Part shown: in pieces, positions 24,515 through 34,487 of the stretch | Numbering within the stretch: the first letter of the stretch is position 1 | Layout of the letters: every line of letters begins with the position of its first letter | Notes under the pieces: model-generated | Databases searched by the model: none | Seen by the model: the letters and a program-made list of their open reading frames with translations, nothing else | Told to the model about the DNA's origin: nothing | Made by a program: the position numbers and the translations under genes | DNA from: Bacteroidales bacterium | Lineage (GTDB): Bacteria; Bacteroidota; Bacteroidia; Bacteroidales; UBA932 | Length of the DNA: 64,000 nt | NCBI GenBank assembly: GCA_017427385.1 | Contig: JAFRSW010000014.1 | Location: forward strand, 114,435-178,434 | Reading direction: 5' to 3'

Positions 24515-25962
24515 AGCATCTGACTACCGGTCTGTTAATGATTTCAATCCTTTGCGCATGTGCGCGGGATATTGATATATGTGAGCATATCGATGCCGGG
24601 GCTCCTGTTTTTCCTGATTATTCAGGAGTTACGGTTCCCGTCAATATCGCTCCTCTTATTTTCCGTTACGACGGCGATGCTGCGCAGTCCGCACTCATCC
24701 TTTCTGCGGGAAATACTGTTTTCAGGATGAAGGGCCCGGAGTTTGGCATCCCCATAAAAAAATGGCATGCATTAACTTCAGAGGGCGATATCACCGCAAC
24801 GGTATGCATCAAGGAAGACGGGGTATGGAAGGCATTCAAGCCTTTCACCATCTATGTAAGTGCCGATAAGATAGATCCGTATGTCGCCTACAGGCTTATC
24901 CCCCCTGGATATGAAACCTGGTACAAACTTGGCATTTACCAGCGTTCGCTGGAATCGTTTACCGAAAAGCCTGTAATCACCAATGACAAAACCGATAACA
25001 ATTGCATGAACTGCCATTCTTTCTGCAATCGGGACCCGGGTAAGATGATGTTCCACATGCGCGCAAAAAATGGCGGAACATACACGTGGAATGAAGGCCA
25101 GATCGAGAAGTTGAACACAAAGACACCGCAAACAATATCCGCCCTTGTGTATCCCAGATGGCATCCGTCAGGTAAATACATCGGTTTTTCCGTTAACGAC
25201 ATAGCCCAGTTCTTCCATACCACCAACCCCAACCGCATCGAGGTGTATGATTCTATGTCCGACGTGGTGATGTACGATGTGGATAATCACGAGGTCTTTA
25301 CATCTCCCTTGCTTACAGATACTACCCGTTTCGAAACCTTCCCGGCGTTCTCTCCGGACGGCAAGACCCTGTATTTCTGTTCTTCTCCTGCCCAGAAAGT
25401 GCCGGGAGGATATAAAGATATACGTTACAGTATATGCTCAATCGCTTTCGATCCCGAGACGGGCGCTTTTGGAGACAGGATAGATACTGTCTATAGTGCA
25501 GCTCGTAGCGGCCACGGTGCGACCTTTCCCCGTGTTTCTCCTGACGGGCGCTTCATATTGTTTACGGAAACGGATTACGGATGCTTCGCTATCTGGCATC
25601 ACGATGCCGACCTTAGGCTTCTGAATCTGGAAGATGGTAGCATAAGCAGCCTGGATGAGGCTAACAGTGCCGAAGCAGAGAGCTATCACTGCTGGAGCAG
25701 CAACGGCCGCTGGATCATATATGTAAGCCGCCGCTTGGACGGGCTGTACAGCAGATTGTATATTTCCCATATCGACGAGAACGGAAAAGCTTCCAAGGCA
25801 TTCCTTCTGCCTCAGAAGGACTCCCATTATTATGAGGAAGAACTTCGTTCGTACAATGTTCCCGAATTCATTATCGGTACTGTCTCATTCAACATGGATG
25901 ATATGGCGAAAATCGCCAAGAATGACCCTGGAATAAACGTTACTTTCTCCAATAAAGAATAA
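24511..25962 (+). CDS. PD40/TolB-like beta-propeller lipoprotein with a CxxCH motif
   Basis: A 483-residue predicted lipoprotein (Cys17 in LCACARD). Residues about 190-460 form WD40-like/PD40 blades: FPAFSPDGKTLYFCSS, FPRVSPDGRFILFTET and SYHCWSSNGRWIIYVS. Before the propeller is NNCMNCHSFCN, whose CMNCH (165-169) has the CxxCH form of c-type haem attachment. Whether haem is bound is unknown. It is coupled to the DUF6057-like gene (ATGA overlap) and is 1 base from GH31. It may sense or dock rather than catalyse. Confidence 0.72.
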   Translation: MKHLTTGLLMISILCACARDIDICEHIDAGAPVFPDYSGVTVPVNIAPLIFRYDGDAAQSALILSAGNTVFRMKGPEFGIPIKKWHALTSEGDITATVCIKEDGVWKAFKPFTIYVSADKIDPYVAYRLIPPGYETWYKLGIYQRSLESFTEKPVITNDKTDNNCMNCHSFCNRDPGKMMFHMRAKNGGTYTWNEGQIEKLNTKTPQTISALVYPRWHPSGKYIGFSVNDIAQFFHTTNPNRIEVYDSMSDVVMYDVDNHEVFTSPLLTDTTRFETFPAFSPDGKTLYFCSSPAQKVPGGYKDIRYSICSIAFDPETGAFGDRIDTVYSAARSGHGATFPRVSPDGRFILFTETDYGCFAIWHHDADLRLLNLEDGSISSLDEANSAEAESYHCWSSNGRWIIYVSRRLDGLYSRLYISHIDENGKASKAFLLPQKDSHYYEEELRSYNVPEFIIGTVSFNMDDMAKIAKNDPGINVTFSNKE

Positions 25963-25963
25963 C

Positions 25964-28366
25964 ATGAAAGCAATAATTTCAACAATCCTTTGTATGCTTT
26001 CCGGCATTGCTCTTTCAGCCGGGCCCGTGCAGGAAGTTAAACTGGACAACGGCCTGAAAGTCAAGGTGGAGGTGTGCACCGATGCCATTTTCCGTGTAAG
26101 CATTTCCCCGAAAGGCACATTTTCGGAGGCCCTGCTAAACAGATATGGAGTTGTGAAAACCGACTGGGCGCCTGTAGAAAGCACATATACCTACGATGAA
26201 GGCCAGCCCGCCGGCCTGAATGAAAGCTACATATTCACTACGTCCAAAGCTACGCTTATCATAGCTAAAGCCGACGGCACTATCTGCCTGAAAGACGCGT
26301 CCGGCAAGGTTATGGTGCAGGATATCCTCTTCCGGAAACCTGGGACACCCGAAGTACGTGCGCTGGCAGAAGCCGTAATCGACAAGTTCGGCGGACTTGT
26401 CGTGGCGAAGAACGACGGAATCATCGGGGACGACAACAATAGCAAGAACAAAAGGGATACTGCAGAAGCCGGTGACCCTGCAAAAGCCAGCATCATATCC
26501 ATCAGTATGGCAGACGGCGAGCGCTTCTATGGCGGTGGCAGCACCTCCCGCGAGCATATACAGCACCGTGGAGAGATGCTTCGCATGTGGACTGCATACC
26601 AGCACACGGAGATTCCAATGCCCTTCATGATGAGTTCCCGCGGATGGGGAATTTTCAACAACACCACTCGCAAATGCCACTTCGATGTGGGATACACCGA
26701 TCCTGAGCGTTTCAACATCTACAACACCTTCGATGAGGCGGATTTCTACCTGATGGTGGGCACGGACATGCCTTCTGTGCTGGATCTTTATACCCAGATA
26801 ACAGGCCGCACCTACGTGCTGCCCAAGTGGGCCTACGGTTTTGCATTCGGCCCCAACATGCGGGAAGACCAGTGGGCCATCCTCTCCGATGCGGCTAACT
26901 TCCGGCAGATGGGCGTGCCCGTGGACCTGTTCTGGCTGGAGCCGCAGTGGATGGAGAAGCGCTACGACTTCTCTACCAAGAAGAAATGGAACTACGACCG
27001 TTTCTCTCCCGAGCCCTACTGGCTGCAGGACAAGATGCCTAAGAAGTACTATCCGCGTCTTTTCATTGGCAAACTCAACAGCATGGGCATACATCTGGGC
27101 CTCTGGCTCTGTGAGGAATACGACCACAGCATCATAGAGGAAGACCTTATCGCTGCGCGCGAAGGCCGTCCCCAGTCCGGCTTGGAGCACTGGCCGGACC
27201 ATCTCACCACCTTCATGGATATGGGTGTGGAAGGATTTAAACTGGACCCTGCCCGCACTATCGATGAGCATCCCACATGGAAGTATTATAACGGTCTGAC
27301 GGACAAGGAGATGCACAATCTTAACCAGGTTCTTCTCGTAAAGCAGGTGGCATCCATGACACGCAAGCATACAGGCAAACGCAGTTGGCATCACTACTGC
27401 GGAGGATGGGCAGGTACACAGCACTGGACTGCCGCTAACAGCGGAGACAACGGTGGTGGCCTGATAGCCCTCTACGACCAGCACAACCTCGGCATGAGCG
27501 GTTTCATGAACCTCAGCTGCGACATTATGAGCGTGCCGCGTGAGCTGGAGATGCCGGGACTCCATTTCGGTATTTTCCTCCCCTGGGTGCAGGTTAACAG
27601 TTGGTTCAGCATGATGCAGCCCTTCTACTATTCAGGGGTAGAGAAGGAGATGTATAAGTTCTACGTCAAGCTCCGCTATCAGTTCATACCTTACATATAT
27701 TCGAATGCGCTCGAAGGCGCCTTGACCGGTATGCCTATGGTACGGTCGATGCCGCTCGAATTCCCTGAAGACCGCAACTGCGATGACATGGCCCTGCAGT
27801 ATATGTTCGGTCATCAGTATGCTGTAAGTGCCTATAGCAACGATATCTACCTGCCGGCCGGAGAATGGATCAACGTTTGGACGGGTGAACTTGTGGACAG
27901 TAGGGGAGAAACGGTCACACGCGAGCTCCCTTACAACCGAGCCGGACAGTTCTTTGTGCGCAACGGCGCAATCGTTCCCACGGCTCCCGATATGGAATTT
28001 ATCGGCACTAAGCCTCAAACAGACTTTATAATAAAGGTGTATCCCCATGGCGATACCAGCTTCACCATGTACGAAGATGACGGGGAAAGCTACGAATATG
28101 AGAACGGCGCCATCAGTTCTACGCTTTTCGAGTGCAGGCAGAGCGGAAAAACGGCAAGTATAACCGTGAACCCTGTGCAGGGAAGCTACAAGGGAATGCC
28201 ATCCGCACGAAATTACAGTTTCGAAGTCCGCTGCACCTCCAAGCCTAGAAAAGTGCTTGTAAATGGCGTAAAGACCAAGGATTGGACCTGGGGAGACAAC
28301 ACCTTGAAAGTATCTGCCGGCAAAGTCGGTATCAATGAGAAAACAACAGTAAACATTCAGCTCTGA
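25964..28366 (+). CDS. GH31-family alpha-glycosidase
   Basis: An 800-residue exported protein (signal peptide about 1-20). The GH31 layout is complete: an N-terminal beta-sandwich with YGGGSTSREHIQHRG at about 189-203, and a TIM barrel with the likely nucleophile Asp428 in GFKLDPAR. The acid/base candidate is Asp495 in NSGDN, and MNLSCDIMS lies downstream. C-terminal sandwich domains follow (YLPAGEWINVWTG; YEDDGESYEYENG). The FKLD form resembles alpha-xylosidase-type members more than starch alpha-glucosidases, but substrate assignment is uncertain. The stop overlaps the GH3 start by one base. Confidence 0.85.
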   Translation: MKAIISTILCMLSGIALSAGPVQEVKLDNGLKVKVEVCTDAIFRVSISPKGTFSEALLNRYGVVKTDWAPVESTYTYDEGQPAGLNESYIFTTSKATLIIAKADGTICLKDASGKVMVQDILFRKPGTPEVRALAEAVIDKFGGLVVAKNDGIIGDDNNSKNKRDTAEAGDPAKASIISISMADGERFYGGGSTSREHIQHRGEMLRMWTAYQHTEIPMPFMMSSRGWGIFNNTTRKCHFDVGYTDPERFNIYNTFDEADFYLMVGTDMPSVLDLYTQITGRTYVLPKWAYGFAFGPNMREDQWAILSDAANFRQMGVPVDLFWLEPQWMEKRYDFSTKKKWNYDRFSPEPYWLQDKMPKKYYPRLFIGKLNSMGIHLGLWLCEEYDHSIIEEDLIAAREGRPQSGLEHWPDHLTTFMDMGVEGFKLDPARTIDEHPTWKYYNGLTDKEMHNLNQVLLVKQVASMTRKHTGKRSWHHYCGGWAGTQHWTAANSGDNGGGLIALYDQHNLGMSGFMNLSCDIMSVPRELEMPGLHFGIFLPWVQVNSWFSMMQPFYYSGVEKEMYKFYVKLRYQFIPYIYSNALEGALTGMPMVRSMPLEFPEDRNCDDMALQYMFGHQYAVSAYSNDIYLPAGEWINVWTGELVDSRGETVTRELPYNRAGQFFVRNGAIVPTAPDMEFIGTKPQTDFIIKVYPHGDTSFTMYEDDGESYEYENGAISSTLFECRQSGKTASITVNPVQGSYKGMPSARNYSFEVRCTSKPRKVLVNGVKTKDWTWGDNTLKVSAGKVGINEKTTVNIQL

Positions 28367-30762
28367 TGAAAAGATATATCTACCTGGCCGCCATCGTGGC
28401 AATTACTGCCTGTTCCCATGGAGGCTGGAAAGACCCAAGCCTCCCTTCGGAAAAACGTGCACAGCTCCTTCTGAAGGAGATGACACTGGAGGAAAAGATC
28501 GGCCAGATGTGCCAGTATGTAGGCCCATGCTATGTGCCGCCGGATCAGGGGTCACCCTACAAGAACATAGATGCGTCTGATGAGAATCTAGGAAATCCAG
28601 GGCTGGCAGACAAAATTCGCGAGGGTAAGGTGGGTTCATTCCTGCATGTGCTGACCGGCGAAGAAGCCCATCAGTTACAGACGCTCGCAAGTGAATCCAG
28701 GCTTGGCATCCCTCTTCTGTTCGGAATAGATGCCATTCATGGTAACTGCCTGAGGGCTGGCTGCACTGTGTATCCTTCCCCCATCAATCTTGCCTCTACT
28801 TTCAACCCCGAGATTATGGAGGAGATTGGTGCGCAGACCGCAGAAGAGATGCGGATAACGGGCATGTACTGGACTTTCGCGCCCAATCTGGATGTGGCGC
28901 GTGATGCCCGCTGGGGTAGGATGGGAGAGACATTCGGAGAGGATCCATGGCTGGTATCCCAGATGGGAAAATATATGATTTGGGGGCTTCAGGGCCGAGA
29001 GCGAAATTACTCCGAAGGCAAGGTGCTGGCATGTGCAAAACACCTCATCGGAGGAGGGGAGCCATTCGGAGGGCTTAATGCATCCCCTATGGATATGAGC
29101 GAGCGCAAGATGCGCGAACTTCATCTTCCTCCTTTCGTGGCCGCGATAAAGGAAGCAAATGTGGCTACGGTAATGACCGCCCACAACGAGTTAAACGGCG
29201 TCCCGTGCCATGCAAATCGTTGGCTGATAGAGGATTTGCTTCGCGGAGAGCTTGGTTTCGACGGCTTTGTAGTCAGCGACTGGATGGATATCGAGCGCCT
29301 GCACAGCATGCATCATCTTGTGCCCAGCGAAGACGAGGCATTCAAGGTTTCGGTTGAGTCGGGGATCGATATGCACATGCAGGGAGACAATTATTTTGAA
29401 TCTGTGCTGGATGGCGTAAAGAGCGGACGCATTTCGAAGAAGCGCATCGACGCTGCTGCGCGCAAAATAATCGAGGCCAAATTCGCCCTCGGCCTGTTCG
29501 AGAACCCTATTCCGGAGATTCCTTCGGAACGCGGTTTCGCCGCCATTCCAGAACACCGCCAAACCTCTCTGGAGGCTGCTCGCGAAGGGATCGTCCTCCT
29601 GAAAAATGACGGTATCCTGCCGCTGCGCTATGCAGTGGATGGAGGTATACCCCTGGAGGGACGTGCCACCCGCGGCACGGAAGCGGGGGGACCGTCCCGT
29701 AGGGATGGTGGGGTGAGCCCGAAGGGCGAACTCCCGACAGGGGTATACCTCCATCCGCGCGTATTTCTGTGCGGACCGAATATCGACAGCCAGACGATTT
29801 TGGGTGATTGGGTAGTGCCGCAGGACGACGATGACGTGATTACGGTTCTGGAGGGCCTGAAGACGGTTTGCCCGGGTGCCAGGATAGATACGATGACATT
29901 CCGCGGCCGGGTTACGGCAGTTGATGAAGCAGGCATACGACAGGCTGCTGCCAAAGCTCGCCAGGCCGATGTGAACATACTTGTGCTGGGTGATAATTCC
30001 CAGCGTTATTCCGCTTTCGGACGCACCTGTGGCGAAAATTGCGACAGGGATAACATCGACTTGCCCGGCCGCCAGCAGGAACTGCTGGAAGCGGTCGCGG
30101 CGAGCGGTCGCCCGACCGTGCTCATTCTCATGAGCGGCCGGGCCCTTGGGGTCCACTGGGCGGCGGAGAATCCCTCTGTAAATGCCATCGTAGAGGCCTG
30201 GGAGCCGGGTCAGATGGGCGGTCAGGCTATTGCTGAAATACTGTTCGGCCTTGTCAATCCTTCCGGAAAACTTCCAGTAACAGTTACTCGCAATGCCGGT
30301 CAGATACAGTGTGTTTACAATCACAAGCACTCACAGTATTCCCGTCATTTTGCGCTTGCTGAGCAGGGCCCTCTCTATCCTTTCGGATTCGGACTTAGTT
30401 ATACGGAATTCGAGTATGGGGAACCGGTCCTTTCCAAAATGGAAATCGGTCGGGATGAAAGTGTTGCTTTGAACGTGGTGGTTAAGAATACAGGTCTTGT
30501 TGCCGGTGCAGAAGCTGTGCAACTGTATATCCGCGATGAATATGGTTCTGTCACACGTCCGGTCAAAGAACTGAAAGACATACGGAAAGTATTTTTGAAA
30601 CCGGGCGAAAGCGCTGATATTCAATTTGATATAACCCCTGATATGATGGCATGTTGGGGCGCTTCCGAGAGATGGGAAGTCGAAGCGGGGGAGTTTACAC
30701 TTATGGTAGGATCTTCATCTGATGATAGCTTTTTGAGAGGTGTGGCATTGACCGTTAAATAA
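28366..30762 (+). CDS. GH3 beta-glycosidase lipoprotein carrying an in-frame palindromic insert
   Basis: A 798-residue GH3 enzyme, predicted as a lipoprotein (AITAC, Cys16). The N-terminal barrel has GIDAIHG, ARDARWGRMGETFGED and KHLIGGGEP, with the nucleophile Asp305 in FVVSDWMD. The C-terminal alpha/beta domain and fibronectin-III-like tail end normally (LYPFGFGLSYTEFEY). Between LPLRYAV and RVFLCGPN (residues 425-464) sits a 40-residue Gly/Arg-rich stretch encoded exactly by the palindromic repeat at 29637-29756. Other GH3 proteins have only a short linker there. GH3 members act on beta-glucosides or beta-xylosides; GH31 is coupled upstream. Confidence 0.9.
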   Translation: MKRYIYLAAIVAITACSHGGWKDPSLPSEKRAQLLLKEMTLEEKIGQMCQYVGPCYVPPDQGSPYKNIDASDENLGNPGLADKIREGKVGSFLHVLTGEEAHQLQTLASESRLGIPLLFGIDAIHGNCLRAGCTVYPSPINLASTFNPEIMEEIGAQTAEEMRITGMYWTFAPNLDVARDARWGRMGETFGEDPWLVSQMGKYMIWGLQGRERNYSEGKVLACAKHLIGGGEPFGGLNASPMDMSERKMRELHLPPFVAAIKEANVATVMTAHNELNGVPCHANRWLIEDLLRGELGFDGFVVSDWMDIERLHSMHHLVPSEDEAFKVSVESGIDMHMQGDNYFESVLDGVKSGRISKKRIDAAARKIIEAKFALGLFENPIPEIPSERGFAAIPEHRQTSLEAAREGIVLLKNDGILPLRYAVDGGIPLEGRATRGTEAGGPSRRDGGVSPKGELPTGVYLHPRVFLCGPNIDSQTILGDWVVPQDDDDVITVLEGLKTVCPGARIDTMTFRGRVTAVDEAGIRQAAAKARQADVNILVLGDNSQRYSAFGRTCGENCDRDNIDLPGRQQELLEAVAASGRPTVLILMSGRALGVHWAAENPSVNAIVEAWEPGQMGGQAIAEILFGLVNPSGKLPVTVTRNAGQIQCVYNHKHSQYSRHFALAEQGPLYPFGFGLSYTEFEYGEPVLSKMEIGRDESVALNVVVKNTGLVAGAEAVQLYIRDEYGSVTRPVKELKDIRKVFLKPGESADIQFDITPDMMACWGASERWEVEAGEFTLMVGSSSDDSFLRGVALTVK
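29637..29756. repeat. Palindromic repeat element inserted in frame in the GH3 gene
   Basis: 25-bp inverted ends with two mismatches (29637-29661 and 29732-29756; core GGATGGAGGTATACCCCTG) enclose a GC-rich core with three small hairpins (CGTGCC/GGCACG, TCCC/GGGA, GCCC/GGGC). Its length, 120 bp, is a multiple of three. It is related to the intergenic element at 19121-19247. Confidence 0.85.
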
Positions 30763-30877
30763 CAGGTTTTAACATTTTACTACGTAATTCTTGTTTTATT
30801 GAATAAAAATGCTGAAATTTGAACGATAATTATAGACACATAACACAACACTATACCTTAATTATTAATTACTGTTT

Positions 30878-33800
30878 ATGGTAAAACGTTTCATTATGGT
30901 AATGCTTGTGCTCCTTTTGGGAGTGCAGGCATTCGCCCAGAATGTCATCACCGGTAAGGTTCTTGACAGTAAGGGTGAACCCGTACCCGCTGCAGGTGTC
31001 CAGGTAAAGGGCACCAACAACGGTGTAGTAACAGACCTGGACGGCAACTTCAGCATCAAAGCCGGAAGTGGCAGTGTCCTGGTCGTTTCTTCTATCGGTT
31101 ACAAGACCACAAGTGTAACGGTCGGTAACCAGAGCAACATCGTCGTAACTGTTGAAGACGATGCTCTCCTTCTCGACGACGTGGTGGTCGTTGCTTATGG
31201 TACAGCCCGTAAGAAAGACCTCACCGGTTCCCTGTCTGCAATCCAGTCCGAGACTATCGCAGCCCAGAACACCTCGTCAGTATCCCGTATGCTGGAAGGT
31301 ACTGCCCCTGGTCTTCGCGTAGCTGCAACCGACGGTCAGCCTGGTATGGATATGGGTATCCGCGTCCGTGGTATTTCTTCTGCAAAGGCCGATGCTGCTG
31401 CTGCCCTCGTAGTTATCGATGGCGTGGCCGCCCAGCCTGCAAAAGCAGACCAGAATGCCCTGGAGAATCCTCTTTCCCGTTTGAATCCTGAAGACATCGC
31501 ATCCGTGACTATCCTGAAGGATGCTGCTTCCACCGCCCTTTACGGTTCCCGTGGTGCTAACGGTGTTGTTCTCATCACCACCAAGGCCGGACAGGCAGGT
31601 AAGGCACGAATTTCCTTCGAAAGCAGGGTTGGTTACAACTTCGTAGGCCCCTACAAGAACAACCACATCGACAATGCAAAGGATTACTACGAGTATGCAT
31701 GGAGGAGCATTTACAACTCCTATCGCTATGGTGCGGCTGATGGTATCCCTGCCGTGGGTACCGATGGTATTCCTTACACTCATTATTCCAATCCTAACCA
31801 CTCCGACTCCGAGGCAAGGGAATTCGCATCTGCTCACCTCTTCGACTATGTAGGAAGTGAGACTGCATTCCAGGAGAATAAGCTCGGTAACTGGATGGCA
31901 TATTCAGTGCCTGGTGCAATCTACACCAATACCGGTTCCGGAAGTAACTCTTCTTCCACGATGAGCGGCGCTTATCTTGTGAATACCGATGGTAAACTCA
32001 ACCCCAGTGCAAAACTCCTTTGGGATGAGAGCTATGCAGATCTCCTCATGCAGACTGCTTTCCGTCAGGATTACAACATTTCCGCACGCGGCGGTACCGA
32101 CAAGATGCACTATTATGTGTCTCTCGGTTATCTCGACGAGCCTTCCTACCTTGTTGCTTCCAGCTTCAAGCGTTACAGCGGCCGTGTGAATGTTGATGCC
32201 ATGATTACCGATTGGCTCAAGGTCGGTGCAAACGTTTCTTACGCAAACACCAACACCCGCACGATGTCCACCCGTTGGCAGAACCGTGGTGCCGGTGGTA
32301 CCTCCAGTAACACCATGTACTACATCAACGAGTATGCTCCTATCATCTCTGTCTATGAGTATGACGCAGACGGAAAGGTCGTCCTCGATGCCGATGGTAA
32401 TAAGAAATTCGCGACAGGTCCTACCTGGTCTCCTCTCGGAGCCGACAACAAGACCTGCGGCACCAACTTCAACCGTAACCTCCTTTGGGAAACCGAGACC
32501 AACAAGTCAACGTTCCACAACCAGACCTGGACTCCTAAGGTTTTCGCAGAGGTAAGCCTTCCTAAGGGATTCAAGTTCATCACGAACCTTACCCTTGAAG
32601 AATACAACACCAGGAACATGCGTTACATGAACCATGAGGCCGGCCGTGGCGCAAGCGCGGGTGGTATCATGATTCGCAAGATGTCCCGTAGTGTCCTGAA
32701 TACCCAGCAGCTCCTTACCTGGAACCGTGAATACGACAAGCATCATGTTGATGCCATGATCGGTCACGAGTACGAGGATCTGCACAGCGAACTGGTACAG
32801 TGGGGTTCCGCATACGAGCTCATCTCCGGATATACGATGCCTGGTAACTTCACTTCCCGTTACAGCAACATTACCGGTTACGAAAACGATAAGTGGTCAC
32901 TCGATGACTATCGTCTCGAATCCTATCTCGGTCGTGCCAACTACATCTATGATGAGAAGTACTATCTCTCCGCATCCTTCCGTCGTGACGGTTCCTCCAA
33001 GTTCTATCTCCCCGAAAACCGTTGGGGTAACTTCTGGTCCGTCGGCGCTGGTTGGAGAATCACTTCTGAGCCCTGGATGGAAGACACCAAACTGTGGCTG
33101 GACAATGCAAAGATCCGTACCAGCTATGGTGTAACAGGTAACCAGAATGGTATCAGCGGCTACTATAGCAATCCTTACTGGACTTATGGCGTTTCCACTT
33201 GGAAGTCAAGCACCGGTGGTACCGGCGTTGCCGATACTTATAAGCTCACTTCTCCTGGACTTATCAATACTGATATTACCTGGGAGCATGTACACCAGTT
33301 TGACCTCGGTGTAGATTTCACCCTCCTGAACAGCAGGATTTCCGGTGCAGTTGACTACTACAACAACCTCACCACCAACTCCCTCTTCGCTCAGTCTGTT
33401 TCTCCTCTTGCCAACATGGCAAATACGACCAATACTCGTAACTGCGCTAAGGTTCGCAACAAGGGTATTGAAGTCGAGCTCAGCAGCGACATAATTCGCA
33501 AGAAGGATTTCGTATGGAACGTGAGCGTCAACTTCACTCACTTCAGCACTATCCTCGAAGATGTTCCGGACAGCCAGCTCCCCGCTTGGGATGAGAAGAC
33601 TTCTGAACTTCCTAAGGGAACCTGGACTTCCGCTTCTGAGACCTGGGCAATGACCGGTGGCCAGAACGCAGGTCAGGGTAAGCTTTATCTCCGTGGCGAA
33701 GGCCGCGACCTCTACAACATCTACCTTTATAAATATGCAGGTGTTGACAAGGAGTCCGGTCTGCCTATGTACTGGCACCATGTCACCTATGCCGATGTCA

Positions 33801-34468
33801 ATGCTAACGAGACAACCGGTGCATATGCACACGGTGGCCGTTATAAGACCTATAAAGTCGGCGACGACGTAAAGACCCTTGTTTCTGCCGATGCTTCTCA
33901 GTATGAGTTGGGTTCTGCAACTCCTGACATCATGGGCGGTCTTACCTCCAGCCTCCGCTGGAAGAACTGGGATCTCAGCATGGTCTGGGCTTTCCAGATT
34001 GGTGGCAAGTTCTTCTCCCGCGATCACGCTGAAGTCATGTACAGGACTGGCCACTTCGATGCAGAATGGTCTAACAATGACGCCTGGATCGCCAGCGAAA
34101 CCATCGGTAATACCTTCAATGAAACCAACGAAAGTGCATACTTCCCGATCCAGTGGTGGGCAAACGGAAAGGCTTGCAATTATGATGGTGCCAGTATCGG
34201 AAGCTGGCAGCTTACCGATATGTCTCTCTTCAATGCTTCTTATCTCCGCGTGAAGAACATTACACTCGGATACACCGTTCCCAAGAAGATTACCGACAGG
34301 GCTCATATTTCCGGCCTTCGTGCTTATGTGTCGGCCGACAACCTGATCTTCTTCTCCGCGAAGAAGGGTATCGATCCTTCCCTGTCCGCCATTGGTGGCT
34401 TCGATGTCGCGAACTGCGTATATCCGCAGATGGCGAATGTTGTCTTCGGTGTCAAGCTTGATTTTTAA
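30878..34468 (+). CDS. SusC-like TonB-dependent outer-membrane transporter (pair 1)
   Basis: A 1196-residue TonB-dependent importer of glycan oligosaccharides. It has a signal peptide (about 1-21) and a carboxypeptidase-regulatory-like domain beginning NVITGKVLDSKGEPVPAAGV. The plug domain carries ALYGSRGANGVVLITTKAG, and a 22-strand barrel ends in VVFGVKLDF with a terminal Phe. Its size and the SusD gene 19 bases downstream make the SusC/RagA assignment firm. Codon third positions look more uniform and T/C-rich than in neighbouring enzyme genes, which may reflect high expression. The substrate is not deducible from sequence. A 115-base gap with no clear -7 box lies upstream. Confidence 0.95.
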   Translation: MVKRFIMVMLVLLLGVQAFAQNVITGKVLDSKGEPVPAAGVQVKGTNNGVVTDLDGNFSIKAGSGSVLVVSSIGYKTTSVTVGNQSNIVVTVEDDALLLDDVVVVAYGTARKKDLTGSLSAIQSETIAAQNTSSVSRMLEGTAPGLRVAATDGQPGMDMGIRVRGISSAKADAAAALVVIDGVAAQPAKADQNALENPLSRLNPEDIASVTILKDAASTALYGSRGANGVVLITTKAGQAGKARISFESRVGYNFVGPYKNNHIDNAKDYYEYAWRSIYNSYRYGAADGIPAVGTDGIPYTHYSNPNHSDSEAREFASAHLFDYVGSETAFQENKLGNWMAYSVPGAIYTNTGSGSNSSSTMSGAYLVNTDGKLNPSAKLLWDESYADLLMQTAFRQDYNISARGGTDKMHYYVSLGYLDEPSYLVASSFKRYSGRVNVDAMITDWLKVGANVSYANTNTRTMSTRWQNRGAGGTSSNTMYYINEYAPIISVYEYDADGKVVLDADGNKKFATGPTWSPLGADNKTCGTNFNRNLLWETETNKSTFHNQTWTPKVFAEVSLPKGFKFITNLTLEEYNTRNMRYMNHEAGRGASAGGIMIRKMSRSVLNTQQLLTWNREYDKHHVDAMIGHEYEDLHSELVQWGSAYELISGYTMPGNFTSRYSNITGYENDKWSLDDYRLESYLGRANYIYDEKYYLSASFRRDGSSKFYLPENRWGNFWSVGAGWRITSEPWMEDTKLWLDNAKIRTSYGVTGNQNGISGYYSNPYWTYGVSTWKSSTGGTGVADTYKLTSPGLINTDITWEHVHQFDLGVDFTLLNSRISGAVDYYNNLTTNSLFAQSVSPLANMANTTNTRNCAKVRNKGIEVELSSDIIRKKDFVWNVSVNFTHFSTILEDVPDSQLPAWDEKTSELPKGTWTSASETWAMTGGQNAGQGKLYLRGEGRDLYNIYLYKYAGVDKESGLPMYWHHVTYADVNANETTGAYAHGGRYKTYKVGDDVKTLVSADASQYELGSATPDIMGGLTSSLRWKNWDLSMVWAFQIGGKFFSRDHAEVMYRTGHFDAEWSNNDAWIASETIGNTFNETNESAYFPIQWWANGKACNYDGASIGSWQLTDMSLFNASYLRVKNITLGYTVPKKITDRAHISGLRAYVSADNLIFFSAKKGIDPSLSAIGGFDVANCVYPQMANVVFGVKLDF

Positions 34469-34487
34469 TAATTAAAGACGCAGACAT

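Noticed and set aside
29637-29756. Possible programmed frameshift or pseudogene in GH3
   Set aside because: The insert is a multiple of three, has no stop, and all downstream GH3 motifs remain in frame.
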